This document shows, piece by piece, positions 9,305-16,841 of a stretch of 64,000 nucleotides of DNA. Source of the DNA: Microbacterium oxydans (GTDB taxonomy: Bacteria > Actinomycetota > Actinomycetes > Actinomycetales > Microbacteriaceae); assembly GCF_006540085.1 (NCBI RefSeq), contig NZ_BJOG01000004.1, positions 372,001-436,000 of the forward strand, read 5' to 3'. Numbering within the stretch: the stretch's first letter is position 1; each line of letters opens with the position of its first letter. Below the pieces are notes generated by a model. The model did no database searches. It was not told where the DNA came from and saw only the letters and a program-made list of their open reading frames with translations. A program made the position numbers and the translations under genes.

Positions 9305-10141
9305 GTGGACCGCGAAGCACTGGCCGAATTCCTCCTCCGTCGACGCGAGGCGCTGAGCCCGGCCGACGTCGGACTCGCGGCAGGGCCGCGGCGTCGCACC
9401 GCGGGTCTGCGCCGAGAAGAGGTCGCGCAGCTGGCGACGATGTCGACGGACTACTACACGCGACTGGAACAACGACGAGGGCCTCAGCCGAGTGTCCAGA
9501 TCCTCACCGCCCTGGCCCGGGCCCTGCGGCTGACCGAAGACGAGCGGGACTATCTCTTCCGGCTCTGCGGACACATCGCCCCCGATCGTGCCTGGCACGC
9601 GGAGTACGTGCGCCCGGGCATCCTCCGCGTGCTCGACCGGCTGCACGACACCCCCGCGTTCGTCGTCTCGGTGCTCGACGAAGTGCTCGTGCAGAACGAC
9701 GCATCCCGTCCGCTGATCGGCGACGCGACCACCCTCACCGGACTCGACCGGAGCGGCATCTACCGCTGGTTCGCCTACCCCGATACCGAACGGCTGCGCT
9801 ACCGGGAAACCGACCATCCGCGACAGGCCCGTGCGCTCGTGGGCTCGCTGCGTGCCGCATACGGGGTGATGGGTGCTCGATCGAGGGCGGGTGACATCGT
9901 TGCGGAGCTGACGGTGCGCAGCTCGGAGTTCGTGGAGTTGTGGGACGCGCACGAGGTGAGTCGACGATTCGAGCAGCACAAGGTGATGGTGCATCCCGAG
10001 CTGGGTGAGATCGAGGTCGACTGTCAGGCGCTGTTCACCGAGGACGAGTCGCAGGCGCTCATCGTGCTCACGGCAGCGCCGGGGAGCGAATCCGCGAGCA
10101 AGCTCGAGTTCCTGCGGGTCCTCGGCACGCAGAACGTCTGA
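9305..10141 (+). CDS. XRE-family regulator with MmyB-like ligand domain
   Basis: A 278-aa regulator. The N-terminal helix-turn-helix lies around residues 25-80 (RTAGLRREEVAQLATMSTDYYTRLEQRRG, a signature of this family). The C-terminal MmyB-like PAS-related domain, from about 105 to 275, includes DEVLVQNDASRPLIGD and ends in a segment typical of MmyB proteins. The family often regulates a divergent oxidoreductase, here the SDR gene. The GTG at 9305 fits the family N-terminus and has GATACT 6 nt upstream. A longer frame from 8753 is antisense to the SDR gene and is rejected. Confidence 0.88.
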   Translation: MDREALAEFLLRRREALSPADVGLAAGPRRRTAGLRREEVAQLATMSTDYYTRLEQRRGPQPSVQILTALARALRLTEDERDYLFRLCGHIAPDRAWHAEYVRPGILRVLDRLHDTPAFVVSVLDEVLVQNDASRPLIGDATTLTGLDRSGIYRWFAYPDTERLRYRETDHPRQARALVGSLRAAYGVMGARSRAGDIVAELTVRSSEFVELWDAHEVSRRFEQHKVMVHPELGEIEVDCQALFTEDESQALIVLTAAPGSESASKLEFLRVLGTQNV

Positions 10142-10151
10142 CCAGCGGTCG

Positions 10152-11000
10152 TCAGGACTCTTCGTGGGTCCGGGGATCGGCGTCGAACAGGCGCCCGTCC
10201 GGGCGACCGAGCGCGGTGATCGCGGCCACCTCCGCGTCGTCCAACACGATCTCCGCGGCGGCGAGGTTCGTCACCTGGTGCTCGAGTGACGAGGCCTTCG
10301 GGATGGAGACCGTGCCACGGGCCACGTGCCATGCGAGCACCGTCTGCGCGGTGGTGATACCCCGGGACGATGCGATCTCGTTGATCACGGGTTCGTCGAA
10401 GAGCTCCTTCGCACGCCCCAACGGGCTCCACGCTTCGGTGAGGATGCCGCGTTCGCGGTGGTAGGCCAGCTGCTCGTCCTGCGGGAAGTACGGATGCACT
10501 TCGATCTGGTTGACCACGGGCCTGACCCCGGTCTCCCGCTCGATGCGCTCAAGGTGCTCCGGGAGGAAGTTGGAGACGCCGATCTGGCGGACGACGCCTC
10601 TGGCCTGCGCGTCGACGAGCGCGGCCCACGCCTGGACGTACTCGTCCTGGTTGGGGTTGGGCCAGTGGATGAGGTGCAGGTCGGTCACGTCGAGTCCGAG
10701 GCAGGAGCGGCTCTCCTCGATGCTGGTGCGCGCCTTCGCCGAGGAGTGGTGCCGTCCGGGGAGCTTCGTGGTGACGATCACGTCCGAACGTGCCACCCCG
10801 GAAGCTGCGACCCCACGGCCCACCGAGCCCTCGTTCTCGTAGTTGAATGCGGTGTCGACGAGCCGGTAGCCGGCACCGATGCCGGCGCTGACCGATTCGG
10901 CCCCGGCATCGCCGTTCAGGGCGTACGTGCCCAAGCCGATCGCGGGGAGGGCGAACCCGTTGTGAGCGGTGAACGAGGGGACGACGGGCTGAGTGGTCAC
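10152..11000 (-). CDS. Aldo/keto reductase
   Basis: A 282-aa NADPH-dependent carbonyl reductase of the DkgA/AKR5-like type. Catalytic residues are Asp49 and Tyr54 in VDTAFNYENE, Lys79 in VTTKLPG and His112 in LIHWPNP. The C-terminus carries the cofactor-binding IPKASSLEHQ. Start at the GTG at 11000, preceded by AAGGAG with good spacing; the upstream ATG at 11048 is not needed. It is convergent with the XRE regulator gene (10-bp gap) and divergent from the YchJ-like gene. Confidence 0.9.
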   Translation of the reverse strand: MTTQPVVPSFTAHNGFALPAIGLGTYALNGDAGAESVSAGIGAGYRLVDTAFNYENEGSVGRGVAASGVARSDVIVTTKLPGRHHSSAKARTSIEESRSCLGLDVTDLHLIHWPNPNQDEYVQAWAALVDAQARGVVRQIGVSNFLPEHLERIERETGVRPVVNQIEVHPYFPQDEQLAYHRERGILTEAWSPLGRAKELFDEPVINEIASSRGITTAQTVLAWHVARGTVSIPKASSLEHQVTNLAAAEIVLDDAEVAAITALGRPDGRLFDADPRTHEES

Positions 11001-11029
11001 GGTGCTCCTTCTGGCCTTTTCCCCGAGCG

Positions 11030-11035
11030 TACGCT
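11030..11035 (+). promoter_or_regulatory. -10 box, leaderless type
   Basis: TACGCT lies 6 nt before the ATG at 11042 of the YchJ-like gene. GAGGGG in the spacer is too close to act as a normal ribosome-binding site, so leaderless translation is more likely. Confidence 0.45.
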
Positions 11036-11041
11036 GAGGGG

Positions 11042-11464
11042 ATGACATCGGAGGCGGAGATGGCGTCGGATGACGTCATGATCGACGAGCTCGAGCGGTG
11101 CCCCTGCTCATCCGGCGACGTGTACGGCCGTTGCTGCCGTCCGCTCCTCCACGGAGCGACGGCGCCGACGGCCGAACGCCTGATGCGTTCGCGCTACACC
11201 GCGTTCTCTCTGCGAGACGAGGCGCATCTCCTGCGCACGTGGCATCCGACGACGAGACCGGGGACGATCGAGTTCGAACCGGATCTGCGGTGGCGGCGGC
11301 TGCTCGTGATCGATCGCGAGGCCGGGGGCCCGTTCGACCGCGAGGGCATCGTGGAGTTCGAGGCGTTCTGGCAGCAGCGCGCCACGAGAGGCTCGCTCCA
11401 TGAGCGCAGCCGCTTCGTGCGCGAGGATCGGCACTGGTACTACGTCGACGGCGACGTGCACTGA
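11042..11464 (+). CDS. YchJ family protein (UPF0225, SEC-C-like)
   Basis: A 140-aa protein. The N-terminal metal-binding cluster is Cys20, Cys22, Cys31 and Cys32 (CPCSSGDVYGRCC), followed by LMRSRYTAFSLRDEAHLL, which is diagnostic of the YchJ/UPF0225 family, and an NTF2-like C-terminal region. The function is unknown; related SEC-C motifs bind zinc. It is followed 36 bp later by the zinc-ribbon protein gene. Confidence 0.87.
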   Translation: MTSEAEMASDDVMIDELERCPCSSGDVYGRCCRPLLHGATAPTAERLMRSRYTAFSLRDEAHLLRTWHPTTRPGTIEFEPDLRWRRLLVIDREAGGPFDREGIVEFEAFWQQRATRGSLHERSRFVREDRHWYYVDGDVH

Positions 11465-11487
11465 TGGGCGGATGTCGCGACAGCGGC

Positions 11488-11493
11488 TAGATT
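11488..11493 (+). promoter_or_regulatory. -10 box, leaderless type
   Basis: TAGATT, then 7 nt, then the GTG at 11501. Confidence 0.5.
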
Positions 11494-11500
11494 TGAGAGC

Positions 11501-12235
11501 GTGAACGCCAGCCCCGAGAACCAGCGCACCCTGCTCGACATCGCCGACCTCGACCGGCGCATCGCGCAGGCCGAGCGTGCCAAGACCAAGCCGAGCCAGG
11601 CGGAGCGGATCACCGAGCTCGTGGCGATCCGTCAGGACCAGCTCCGCGAGCTGACCGCACTCGCGGGTACCAGAGACGACGTGCGCACCGAGCTGAAGCG
11701 GCTGGAGTCGGATGTCGCCGTCGTCGAGGCACGCCGGAACCGCGACGCCGAACGCCTGGCCGCATCGACGAATCCGAAGGACGCGCAGGCGCTCGAGCAC
11801 GAGCTCGGCAGCCTCGCCCGCCGACAGAGTGACCTCGAAGATGCCGAGCTCGACGTCATGGGCCGTCTCGAAGAGGCAGAGGCCGCCGTCGCCGCGCAGC
11901 AGGCGCTCCTCGACACGACGACCGCCGAGGGGTCGGCGCTCACCGCGCAGGCGAAGGCGGACGTCGCAGCAGCCACCGACCTCGGCGCACAGCTCGCCCG
12001 CGATCGTGCGGCCGTCGCGGAGACCGTGTCGCCTGCCTTGCTGGCGGAGTACGACCGCCGCGCGAAGAACAGCGCAGGTGCCGCCCTGTTGACCCGCGGT
12101 ACCTGCGAGGGGTGCCGCATCCTGCTCCCCAGCACGGATCTGAACGACATCAGGCGAGCGGCGGATGACCTCGTGGTGTCCTGCCCCGAATGTGGGTGCA
12201 TCCTGGTGCGCACCGAGGAGTCCGGGCTCGCATGA
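11501..12235 (+). CDS. Coiled-coil protein with C-terminal zinc ribbon (CT398-like)
   Basis: A 244-aa protein. Residues 5 to about 175 are Ala/Glu/Arg-rich heptad sequence predicted to form an antiparallel coiled coil. The C-terminus (about 195-232) is a C4 zinc ribbon with two CxxC pairs, CEGC and CPEC. This is the architecture of the putative nucleic-acid-binding zinc-ribbon family (CT398/HP0958-like). Its role in actinobacteria is unclear. The start is fixed by the TANNNT-7-GTG arrangement. The downstream polymerase gene begins 22 bp later and may be co-transcribed. Confidence 0.85.
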   Translation: MNASPENQRTLLDIADLDRRIAQAERAKTKPSQAERITELVAIRQDQLRELTALAGTRDDVRTELKRLESDVAVVEARRNRDAERLAASTNPKDAQALEHELGSLARRQSDLEDAELDVMGRLEEAEAAVAAQQALLDTTTAEGSALTAQAKADVAAATDLGAQLARDRAAVAETVSPALLAEYDRRAKNSAGAALLTRGTCEGCRILLPSTDLNDIRRAADDLVVSCPECGCILVRTEESGLA

Positions 12236-12257
12236 GTCGCGCCTGCGCGCGTCGGCG

Positions 12258-13958
12258 ATGACGGCGCCGGCGGCGGGGGTCGAACGCCGCATCGCACTCG
12301 TCTCCGTCGGAGCGCAGGAGTACGTCGCGATCGAGCTCGATCGGAACGACGAGGAGCTGGATCGCACGTCCTTGCGTGTTGCTGAGCTCCCGGAATGGGT
12401 GCGCTCCGTCGAGGACTCCGATGCCCCGCGGTGGGTCATGCGCAGCGCCGCCGAGACCTACGCGTTCCTGCTCGAGCACGGCGTTCGGATCACCCGCAGT
12501 CACGATCTGGTGCTGTGCCACGCCATCCTGCGCGACACGTCGTCGGTGCAGAGCCCGCTCCCGGCCTCGCCGGAGTGGGAGCGGCGAGAGCCGACGGCAG
12601 CGGTGCCCTCGCTGTTCGACGTGTTCGACGACGTGAGCGGTGACGATGCGATCACGACCGCACTCGATCAGTACCGCGCACAGCGGAGGGTGATGGCCGC
12701 TGCACAGGACGGACGCCTCACCCTCCTGTGCGCTGCGGAGTCGGCAGGCGGACTCATCGCAGAGGAGATGCGGGTCGCGGGGTTGCCCTGGGATGAAGGC
12801 GTGCACGATGCCATCCTGACCGACACCCTCGGCACCCGTCCTGCCGCCGGGGGAGCACCGAGTCGCATGGTCGAGCTGGGCGATCGGGTGCGCGCGCTCC
12901 TCGGCGATCCGTCGCTCCACCTCGATAGCCAGCAGAAGCTGCTCAGGGCGCTGCATCGCGTCGGGGTCCAGGTGGAGTCGACGAGTCGATGGGAGCTCGC
13001 CCAGCACGAGCATCCGGTCGTGGAGCCCCTCCTCGCCTACAAGAAGCTCTCCCGCTTGCTCAGCGCCAACGGATGGGCATGGTTGGCGGAGTGGGTGCAT
13101 GAGGGTCGGTTCCGTCCGGTCTACATCCCGGGCGGTGTCGTCACCGGTCGCTGGGCGTCCGCCGGTGGAGGGGCTCTTCAGCTTCCGCGGAGCCTGCGCC
13201 CCGCTGTCCGAGCCGACCCGGGGTGGACCCTGGTCGTGGCAGACGTCGCGCAGCTCGAGCCGCGGATGCTCGCCGCGATGGCCTCCGACGAAGCGATGGC
13301 CCGCGCGGCGCGGGGGAGCGACCTCTATGCAGGCGTCGTGGCGTCCGGGGCCGTCTCCACCCGCGAGGAGGCGAAGTACGCGGTTCTCGGAGCGATGTAC
13401 GGCGCCACGACCGGAGACAGCGGCCGGCTGGTCCCGCGGCTGCGCAAGGTCTACCCGAAGGCGATGGCGCTCGTGGATGCCGCGGCGCGCACGGGGGAGG
13501 ACGGGGGAATCGTCTCGACCTGGCTAGGGCGGTCATCGCCTCGTCCGTCGACGGAGTGGGTGCGGCTGCAGGCGGACGCGACCGGTGCGGATGCCGACCC
13601 CGCGGTCGTCGCGCTCGCACGGCGGCGTGGACGCGATTGGGGCCGGTTCACCAGGAACTTCGTGGTGCAGGGCACTGCTGCCGAGTGGTCGTTGATCTGG
13701 CTCGCGGAGATCCGGCATCGCCTGCAGCAGATCCCTGAGGTGTTCGCCGAGGCGGCGGCGTCCGGTCCGTTCGCGCGCTCTGCGCACCTGGCGTTCTTCC
13801 TACACGACGAGGTGATCCTCCACGTTCCCCTGGAACACGCGGAGGAGGCTGCCGAGGCGGTGCGCGAGGCCGCGGCCACGGCCACGACGAGGCTCTTCGG
13901 CTCGTTTCCCATCGACGTGCCCCTCGACCTGCGCATCGCGGAGTCCGCGGAGAAGTAG
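12258..13958 (+). CDS. PolA-like DNA polymerase with degenerate 3'-5' exonuclease domain
   Basis: A 566-aa family A polymerase. Motif A contains Asp329 (ADVAQLEPR, for the usual DYSQIELR). The O-helix reads EEAKYAVLGAMYG, keeping Lys, Tyr and Gly but with Leu in place of the dNTP-stacking Phe. Motif C is HDE at 516-518. There is no 5' nuclease domain, and the first 150 residues lack the DxE and YxxxD metal ligands of a 3'-5' exonuclease, although a remnant (SHDLVLCHAIL) is visible. Actinobacteria carry this as a second, short Pol I-like enzyme, often labelled bifunctional exonuclease/polymerase. Start at the ATG at 12258, where family similarity begins. Confidence 0.87.
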   Translation: MTAPAAGVERRIALVSVGAQEYVAIELDRNDEELDRTSLRVAELPEWVRSVEDSDAPRWVMRSAAETYAFLLEHGVRITRSHDLVLCHAILRDTSSVQSPLPASPEWERREPTAAVPSLFDVFDDVSGDDAITTALDQYRAQRRVMAAAQDGRLTLLCAAESAGGLIAEEMRVAGLPWDEGVHDAILTDTLGTRPAAGGAPSRMVELGDRVRALLGDPSLHLDSQQKLLRALHRVGVQVESTSRWELAQHEHPVVEPLLAYKKLSRLLSANGWAWLAEWVHEGRFRPVYIPGGVVTGRWASAGGGALQLPRSLRPAVRADPGWTLVVADVAQLEPRMLAAMASDEAMARAARGSDLYAGVVASGAVSTREEAKYAVLGAMYGATTGDSGRLVPRLRKVYPKAMALVDAAARTGEDGGIVSTWLGRSSPRPSTEWVRLQADATGADADPAVVALARRRGRDWGRFTRNFVVQGTAAEWSLIWLAEIRHRLQQIPEVFAEAAASGPFARSAHLAFFLHDEVILHVPLEHAEEAAEAVREAAATATTRLFGSFPIDVPLDLRIAESAEK

Positions 13959-13984
13959 CCGCCGGTCGTGTGCGCAGGAGAACG

Positions 13985-13990
13985 TAGACT
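13985..13990 (+). promoter_or_regulatory. -10 box of rnpB
   Basis: TAGACT lies immediately upstream of the predicted 5' end of the RNase P RNA. No clear -35. Confidence 0.4.
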
Positions 13991-13993
13991 GGA

Positions 13994-14362
13994 GAGGCGA
14001 ATGGGTCGACTGGACGGCCGCGTTACGGGCAACCGTACCGAGGAACGTCCGGGCTCCTCAGGGCAGGACGGTGGGTAACGCCCACCCGGAGCAATCCGCG
14101 AGAAAGTGCCACAGAGAGCAGACCGCCCCGCAAGGGGTAAGGGTGAAAGGGTGGTGTAAGAGACCACCGGGGGTCATGGTGACATGGCCCGCCAGGTAAA
14201 CCTCGTCCGGAGCAAGGTCAGACAGAGGATGTTGACGCGGCTCGCCGAGTCCTCGGGTAGACCGCTAGAGTGCCACGGCAACGTGTCGCCGAGAGAGATG
14301 GCCGTCGAAGGGGCGAAGAACCCCGGAACAGAACCCGGCGTACAGGTCGGCCCATTCGCCTC
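13994..14362 (+). ncRNA. rnpB: RNase P RNA, bacterial class A
   Basis: About 369 nt. The ends pair: GAGGCGAATGGG at the 5' side with CCCATTCGCCTC at the 3' side (P1). The core is recognisable: GAGGAACGTCCGGGC around 14040 and ACAGAACCCGG around 14328, which pair in P4, plus AGAAAGTGCCACAGAGA and GGGTAAGGGTGAAAGGGTG segments typical of class A RNase P RNA. It processes tRNA 5' ends with protein RnpA. Small open frames across this stretch are not genes. A strong hairpin follows at 14371. Confidence 0.95.
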
Positions 14363-14370
14363 ACACGCAC

Positions 14371-14406
14371 GAAGGCCCCGATGACTGGAGAGTCGTCGGG
14401 GCCTTC
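14371..14406. terminator. Hairpin after rnpB, shared with ppgK
   Basis: A 16-bp stem (GAAGGCCCCGA arm, one T-G wobble) with a GGAG loop lies between the convergent rnpB and ppgK genes. No U-run follows on either strand. Confidence 0.75.
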
Positions 14407-14438
14407 GTGCGGATCCGGGTGGCTGAGCCTGTCGAAGG

Positions 14439-15185
14439 TCAGTCCCCGGCGAGCGACGCCGCGCCGATGATGCCGGAGTTGTTGCGGTGGATCGCCGGGA
14501 CGATCGGGGTCTTCAGGTCGAGCAGCGGGAGGAAGTCTCCGGCGTTCTTCGACACGCCGCCGCCGACGACGAACAGGTCGGGGCTGAACAGGAACTCGAT
14601 GTGCGAGTAGAACGCCTGCAGACGCTCGGCCCACTCGGCCCACGAGAGGTTCTCGCGCTCCCGTGCCGACGTCGCAGCGTAGGTCTCGACCGACTCGTAT
14701 TCGCCGAAGTTGAGGTGACCGAGCTCGGTGTTCGGAAGGAGCACGCCGTCGTAGAGGAAGGCCGATCCGATGCCGGTGCCGAGCGTCGTGAGGAGCGTGA
14801 AACCGCGCACGTCCCTGGCCGCTCCGTGGCGGGCTTCGGCGACACCGGCGGCGTCGGCGTCGTTCACGAACACGATGTTGCGACCGAGACCGTCCCGGAA
14901 GAACCGCTCGGCGTCGAAGTCGATCCACTCCTTGGAGACATTGGCGGCGGAGAGGGTCTTGCCGCGCTTGACGATCGCCGGGAATGCGACGCCGAGCGGC
15001 AGGGTCGAGTCGTGCACGTCGAGGGTCTTCAGCACGGTCTGCACGGCATTGAGCACGTCCTGGGGCGATGCGCCCTCGGGGGTCGGTACCCGTACCCGGT
15101 CGGACGCCATGATTCCGTGCTCGAGGTCGACGATTCCTGCTTTGATACCCGTGCCGCCGATGTCGACGCCGATCGCTTTTGCCAT
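14439..15185 (-). CDS. ppgK: Polyphosphate glucokinase
   Basis: A 248-aa ROK-family kinase that phosphorylates glucose using inorganic polyphosphate (and often ATP). The phosphate-binding motif GVDIGGTGIKAG is at residues 6-17. VFVNDADAAG carries the catalytic Asp, and TLGTGIGSA and LGHLNFGEYES are typical of actinobacterial PpgK. The start at 15185 (MAKAIGVDIGG) is supported by TAAGCT 7 nt upstream. It is divergent from the small protein preceding glnA2. Confidence 0.93.
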   Translation of the reverse strand: MAKAIGVDIGGTGIKAGIVDLEHGIMASDRVRVPTPEGASPQDVLNAVQTVLKTLDVHDSTLPLGVAFPAIVKRGKTLSAANVSKEWIDFDAERFFRDGLGRNIVFVNDADAAGVAEARHGAARDVRGFTLLTTLGTGIGSAFLYDGVLLPNTELGHLNFGEYESVETYAATSARERENLSWAEWAERLQAFYSHIEFLFSPDLFVVGGGVSKNAGDFLPLLDLKTPIVPAIHRNNSGIIGAASLAGD

Positions 15186-15192
15186 GGGCGAT

Positions 15193-15198
15193 AGCTTA
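15193..15198 (-). promoter_or_regulatory. -10 box of ppgK, leaderless type
   Basis: TAAGCT on the minus strand, 7 nt before the ATG. Confidence 0.45.
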
Positions 15199-15253
15199 GC
15201 GACCGCGGTGCACGCCAGTAGGATCGATGACATCACGTGAAGAAGGGGCAGAC

Positions 15254-15493
15254 ATGTCTGACGGTGACCACAAGTACTGGTACAACTCCACGACCGGCGA
15301 GATCGAGTTCGGGATGATCTCGCCCTCCATCGACCGCATCGGTCCGTTCGACACCGAGGCTGAGGCCCGTCGTGCTCCGGAGGTCGTCAAAGAGCGTTCG
15401 CGCGCCTGGGCCGAGGAAGAGGCCGTCGAGCAGGGCTGGGACGTCAAGGGCCCCCAGAACACGGGCGACGCAAAGGGCCAGGGCGCAGAGTAG
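15254..15493 (+). CDS. Small acidic conserved protein (SPOR-like)
   Basis: A 79-aa acidic protein with KYWYNSTTGEIEFG at residues 7-20, then SPSIDRIGPFDTEAEAR and a charged helix rich in Glu and Arg. Short actinobacterial proteins of this type are annotated as SPOR-domain-like from the GPFDTEAEA segment; the function is unknown. The gene ends 2 bp before glnA2 and is almost certainly in its operon. AGGGG about 8 nt upstream supports the ATG at 15254. Confidence 0.75.
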   Translation: MSDGDHKYWYNSTTGEIEFGMISPSIDRIGPFDTEAEARRAPEVVKERSRAWAEEEAVEQGWDVKGPQNTGDAKGQGAE

Positions 15494-15495
15494 CC

Positions 15496-16833
15496 ATGGA
15501 CAAGCAGAGGGACTTCGTCCTCCGGACCATCGAGGAGCGCGGCGTCAAGTTCGTGCGACTGTGGTTCACCGACGTGATCGGCACTCTCAAGTCGGTGGCC
15601 ATCGCGCCGGCCGAGGTCGAGGGTGCTTTCGCGGAGGGAATCGGGTTCGACGGTTCGGCGATCGAGGGGCTGACACGCACCTACGAGTCCGACCTGCTCG
15701 CCCAGCCCGATCCGACGACGTTCCAGACGCTGCCCTGGCGCGGCGAGATCGACCCGACCGCGCGCATGTTCTGCGACCTGACGACTCCCGACGGCCAGCC
15801 CGCCGTCGCCGATCCCCGTCACGTGCTCAAGCGCACGCTCGCGAAGGCCGCTGACGCCGGGTTCACGTTCTACACGCACCCCGAGATCGAGTTCTACCTG
15901 CTCAAGTCCTCGTCGTTCGGGCCGGAGGGGCCCGTGCCCGTCGACTCGGCGGGCTACTTCGACAACGTGCCTGGCGGCACCGCGCACGATTTCCGTCGCC
16001 GTTCGGTCCGGATGCTGGAAGACCTCGGCATCTCGGTCGAGTTCAGTCACCACGAGGGCGGGCCCGGTCAGAACGAGATCGACCTCCGCTACGCGGACGC
16101 CCTCACCACGGCCGACAACATCATGACCTTCCGGACGGTGATCAAGGAGGTGGCGATCGAGCAGGGCGTCTATGCGACGTTCATGCCGAAGCCGCTCAGC
16201 GACCAGCCCGGAAGCGGTATGCACACGCACATGTCACTGTTCGAGGGCGACCAGAACGCCTTCTACGAAGAGGGCGCGAAGTACCAGCTGTCGAAGACGG
16301 GCCGGCACTTCATCGCGGGCCTCCTGCGTCACGCGAACGAGATCTCCGCGGTCACCAACCAGTTCGTCAACTCGTACAAGCGGCTCTGGGGCGGCGACGA
16401 GGCACCGAGCTTCGTCACCTGGGGCCACGCGAACCGTTCCGCACTCGTCCGCGTGCCGATGTACAAGCCGAACAAGAGCCAGTCGTCCCGCGTGGAGTAC
16501 CGCGGCATCGATTCCGCGTCGAACCCCTACCTCGCCTACGCGCTCCTGCTCGCAGCCGGGCTCAAGGGCATCGAGGAGGGATACGATCTGCCGCCGGAGG
16601 CCGAGAACAACGTGTGGTCGCTGAGCGACGCCGAGCGGCGAGCTCTCGGTTACGAGGCACTGCCGGCGAGTCTCGACCACGCCCTGGAGTACATGGAGGC
16701 GTCCGAGCTCGTCGCGGAGACTCTGGGCGAACAGGTCTTCAACTACGTGCTGCTCAACAAGCGCAAGGAATGGGAGGCCTACCGCGGTCAGGTCACCCCG
16801 TTCGAGCTGAAGAGCAACCTCGAGCTGCTCTGA
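15496..16833 (+). CDS. glnA2: Type I glutamine synthetase, GlnA2-like
   Basis: A 445-aa GS family enzyme. It has EIEFYLLK (metal-binding Glu), ADNIMTFRTVIKEVA, FMPKPLSDQPGSGMHTHMSLF, NSYKRL and the ATP-site NRSALVRVP. It lacks the insertion of GSI-beta enzymes, matching the shorter GlnA2 class, though a Tyr sits in EEGYDLPPEAE at the adenylylation position. In mycobacteria and streptomycetes GlnA2 is a secondary GS, so weak or different substrate use is possible. It is immediately followed by glnE (8-bp gap), an arrangement conserved in actinobacteria. Confidence 0.93.
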   Translation: MDKQRDFVLRTIEERGVKFVRLWFTDVIGTLKSVAIAPAEVEGAFAEGIGFDGSAIEGLTRTYESDLLAQPDPTTFQTLPWRGEIDPTARMFCDLTTPDGQPAVADPRHVLKRTLAKAADAGFTFYTHPEIEFYLLKSSSFGPEGPVPVDSAGYFDNVPGGTAHDFRRRSVRMLEDLGISVEFSHHEGGPGQNEIDLRYADALTTADNIMTFRTVIKEVAIEQGVYATFMPKPLSDQPGSGMHTHMSLFEGDQNAFYEEGAKYQLSKTGRHFIAGLLRHANEISAVTNQFVNSYKRLWGGDEAPSFVTWGHANRSALVRVPMYKPNKSQSSRVEYRGIDSASNPYLAYALLLAAGLKGIEEGYDLPPEAENNVWSLSDAERRALGYEALPASLDHALEYMEASELVAETLGEQVFNYVLLNKRKEWEAYRGQVTPFELKSNLELL

Positions 16834-16841
16834 CCCGCCCG

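Noticed and set aside
8753..10141. A 462-aa version of the XRE regulator
   Set aside because: Its first 184 residues are antisense to the SDR gene. Family similarity starts at the GTG at 9305.
14184..14470. Small open frames inside and after rnpB
   Set aside because: They lie in RNase P RNA and a terminator hairpin.
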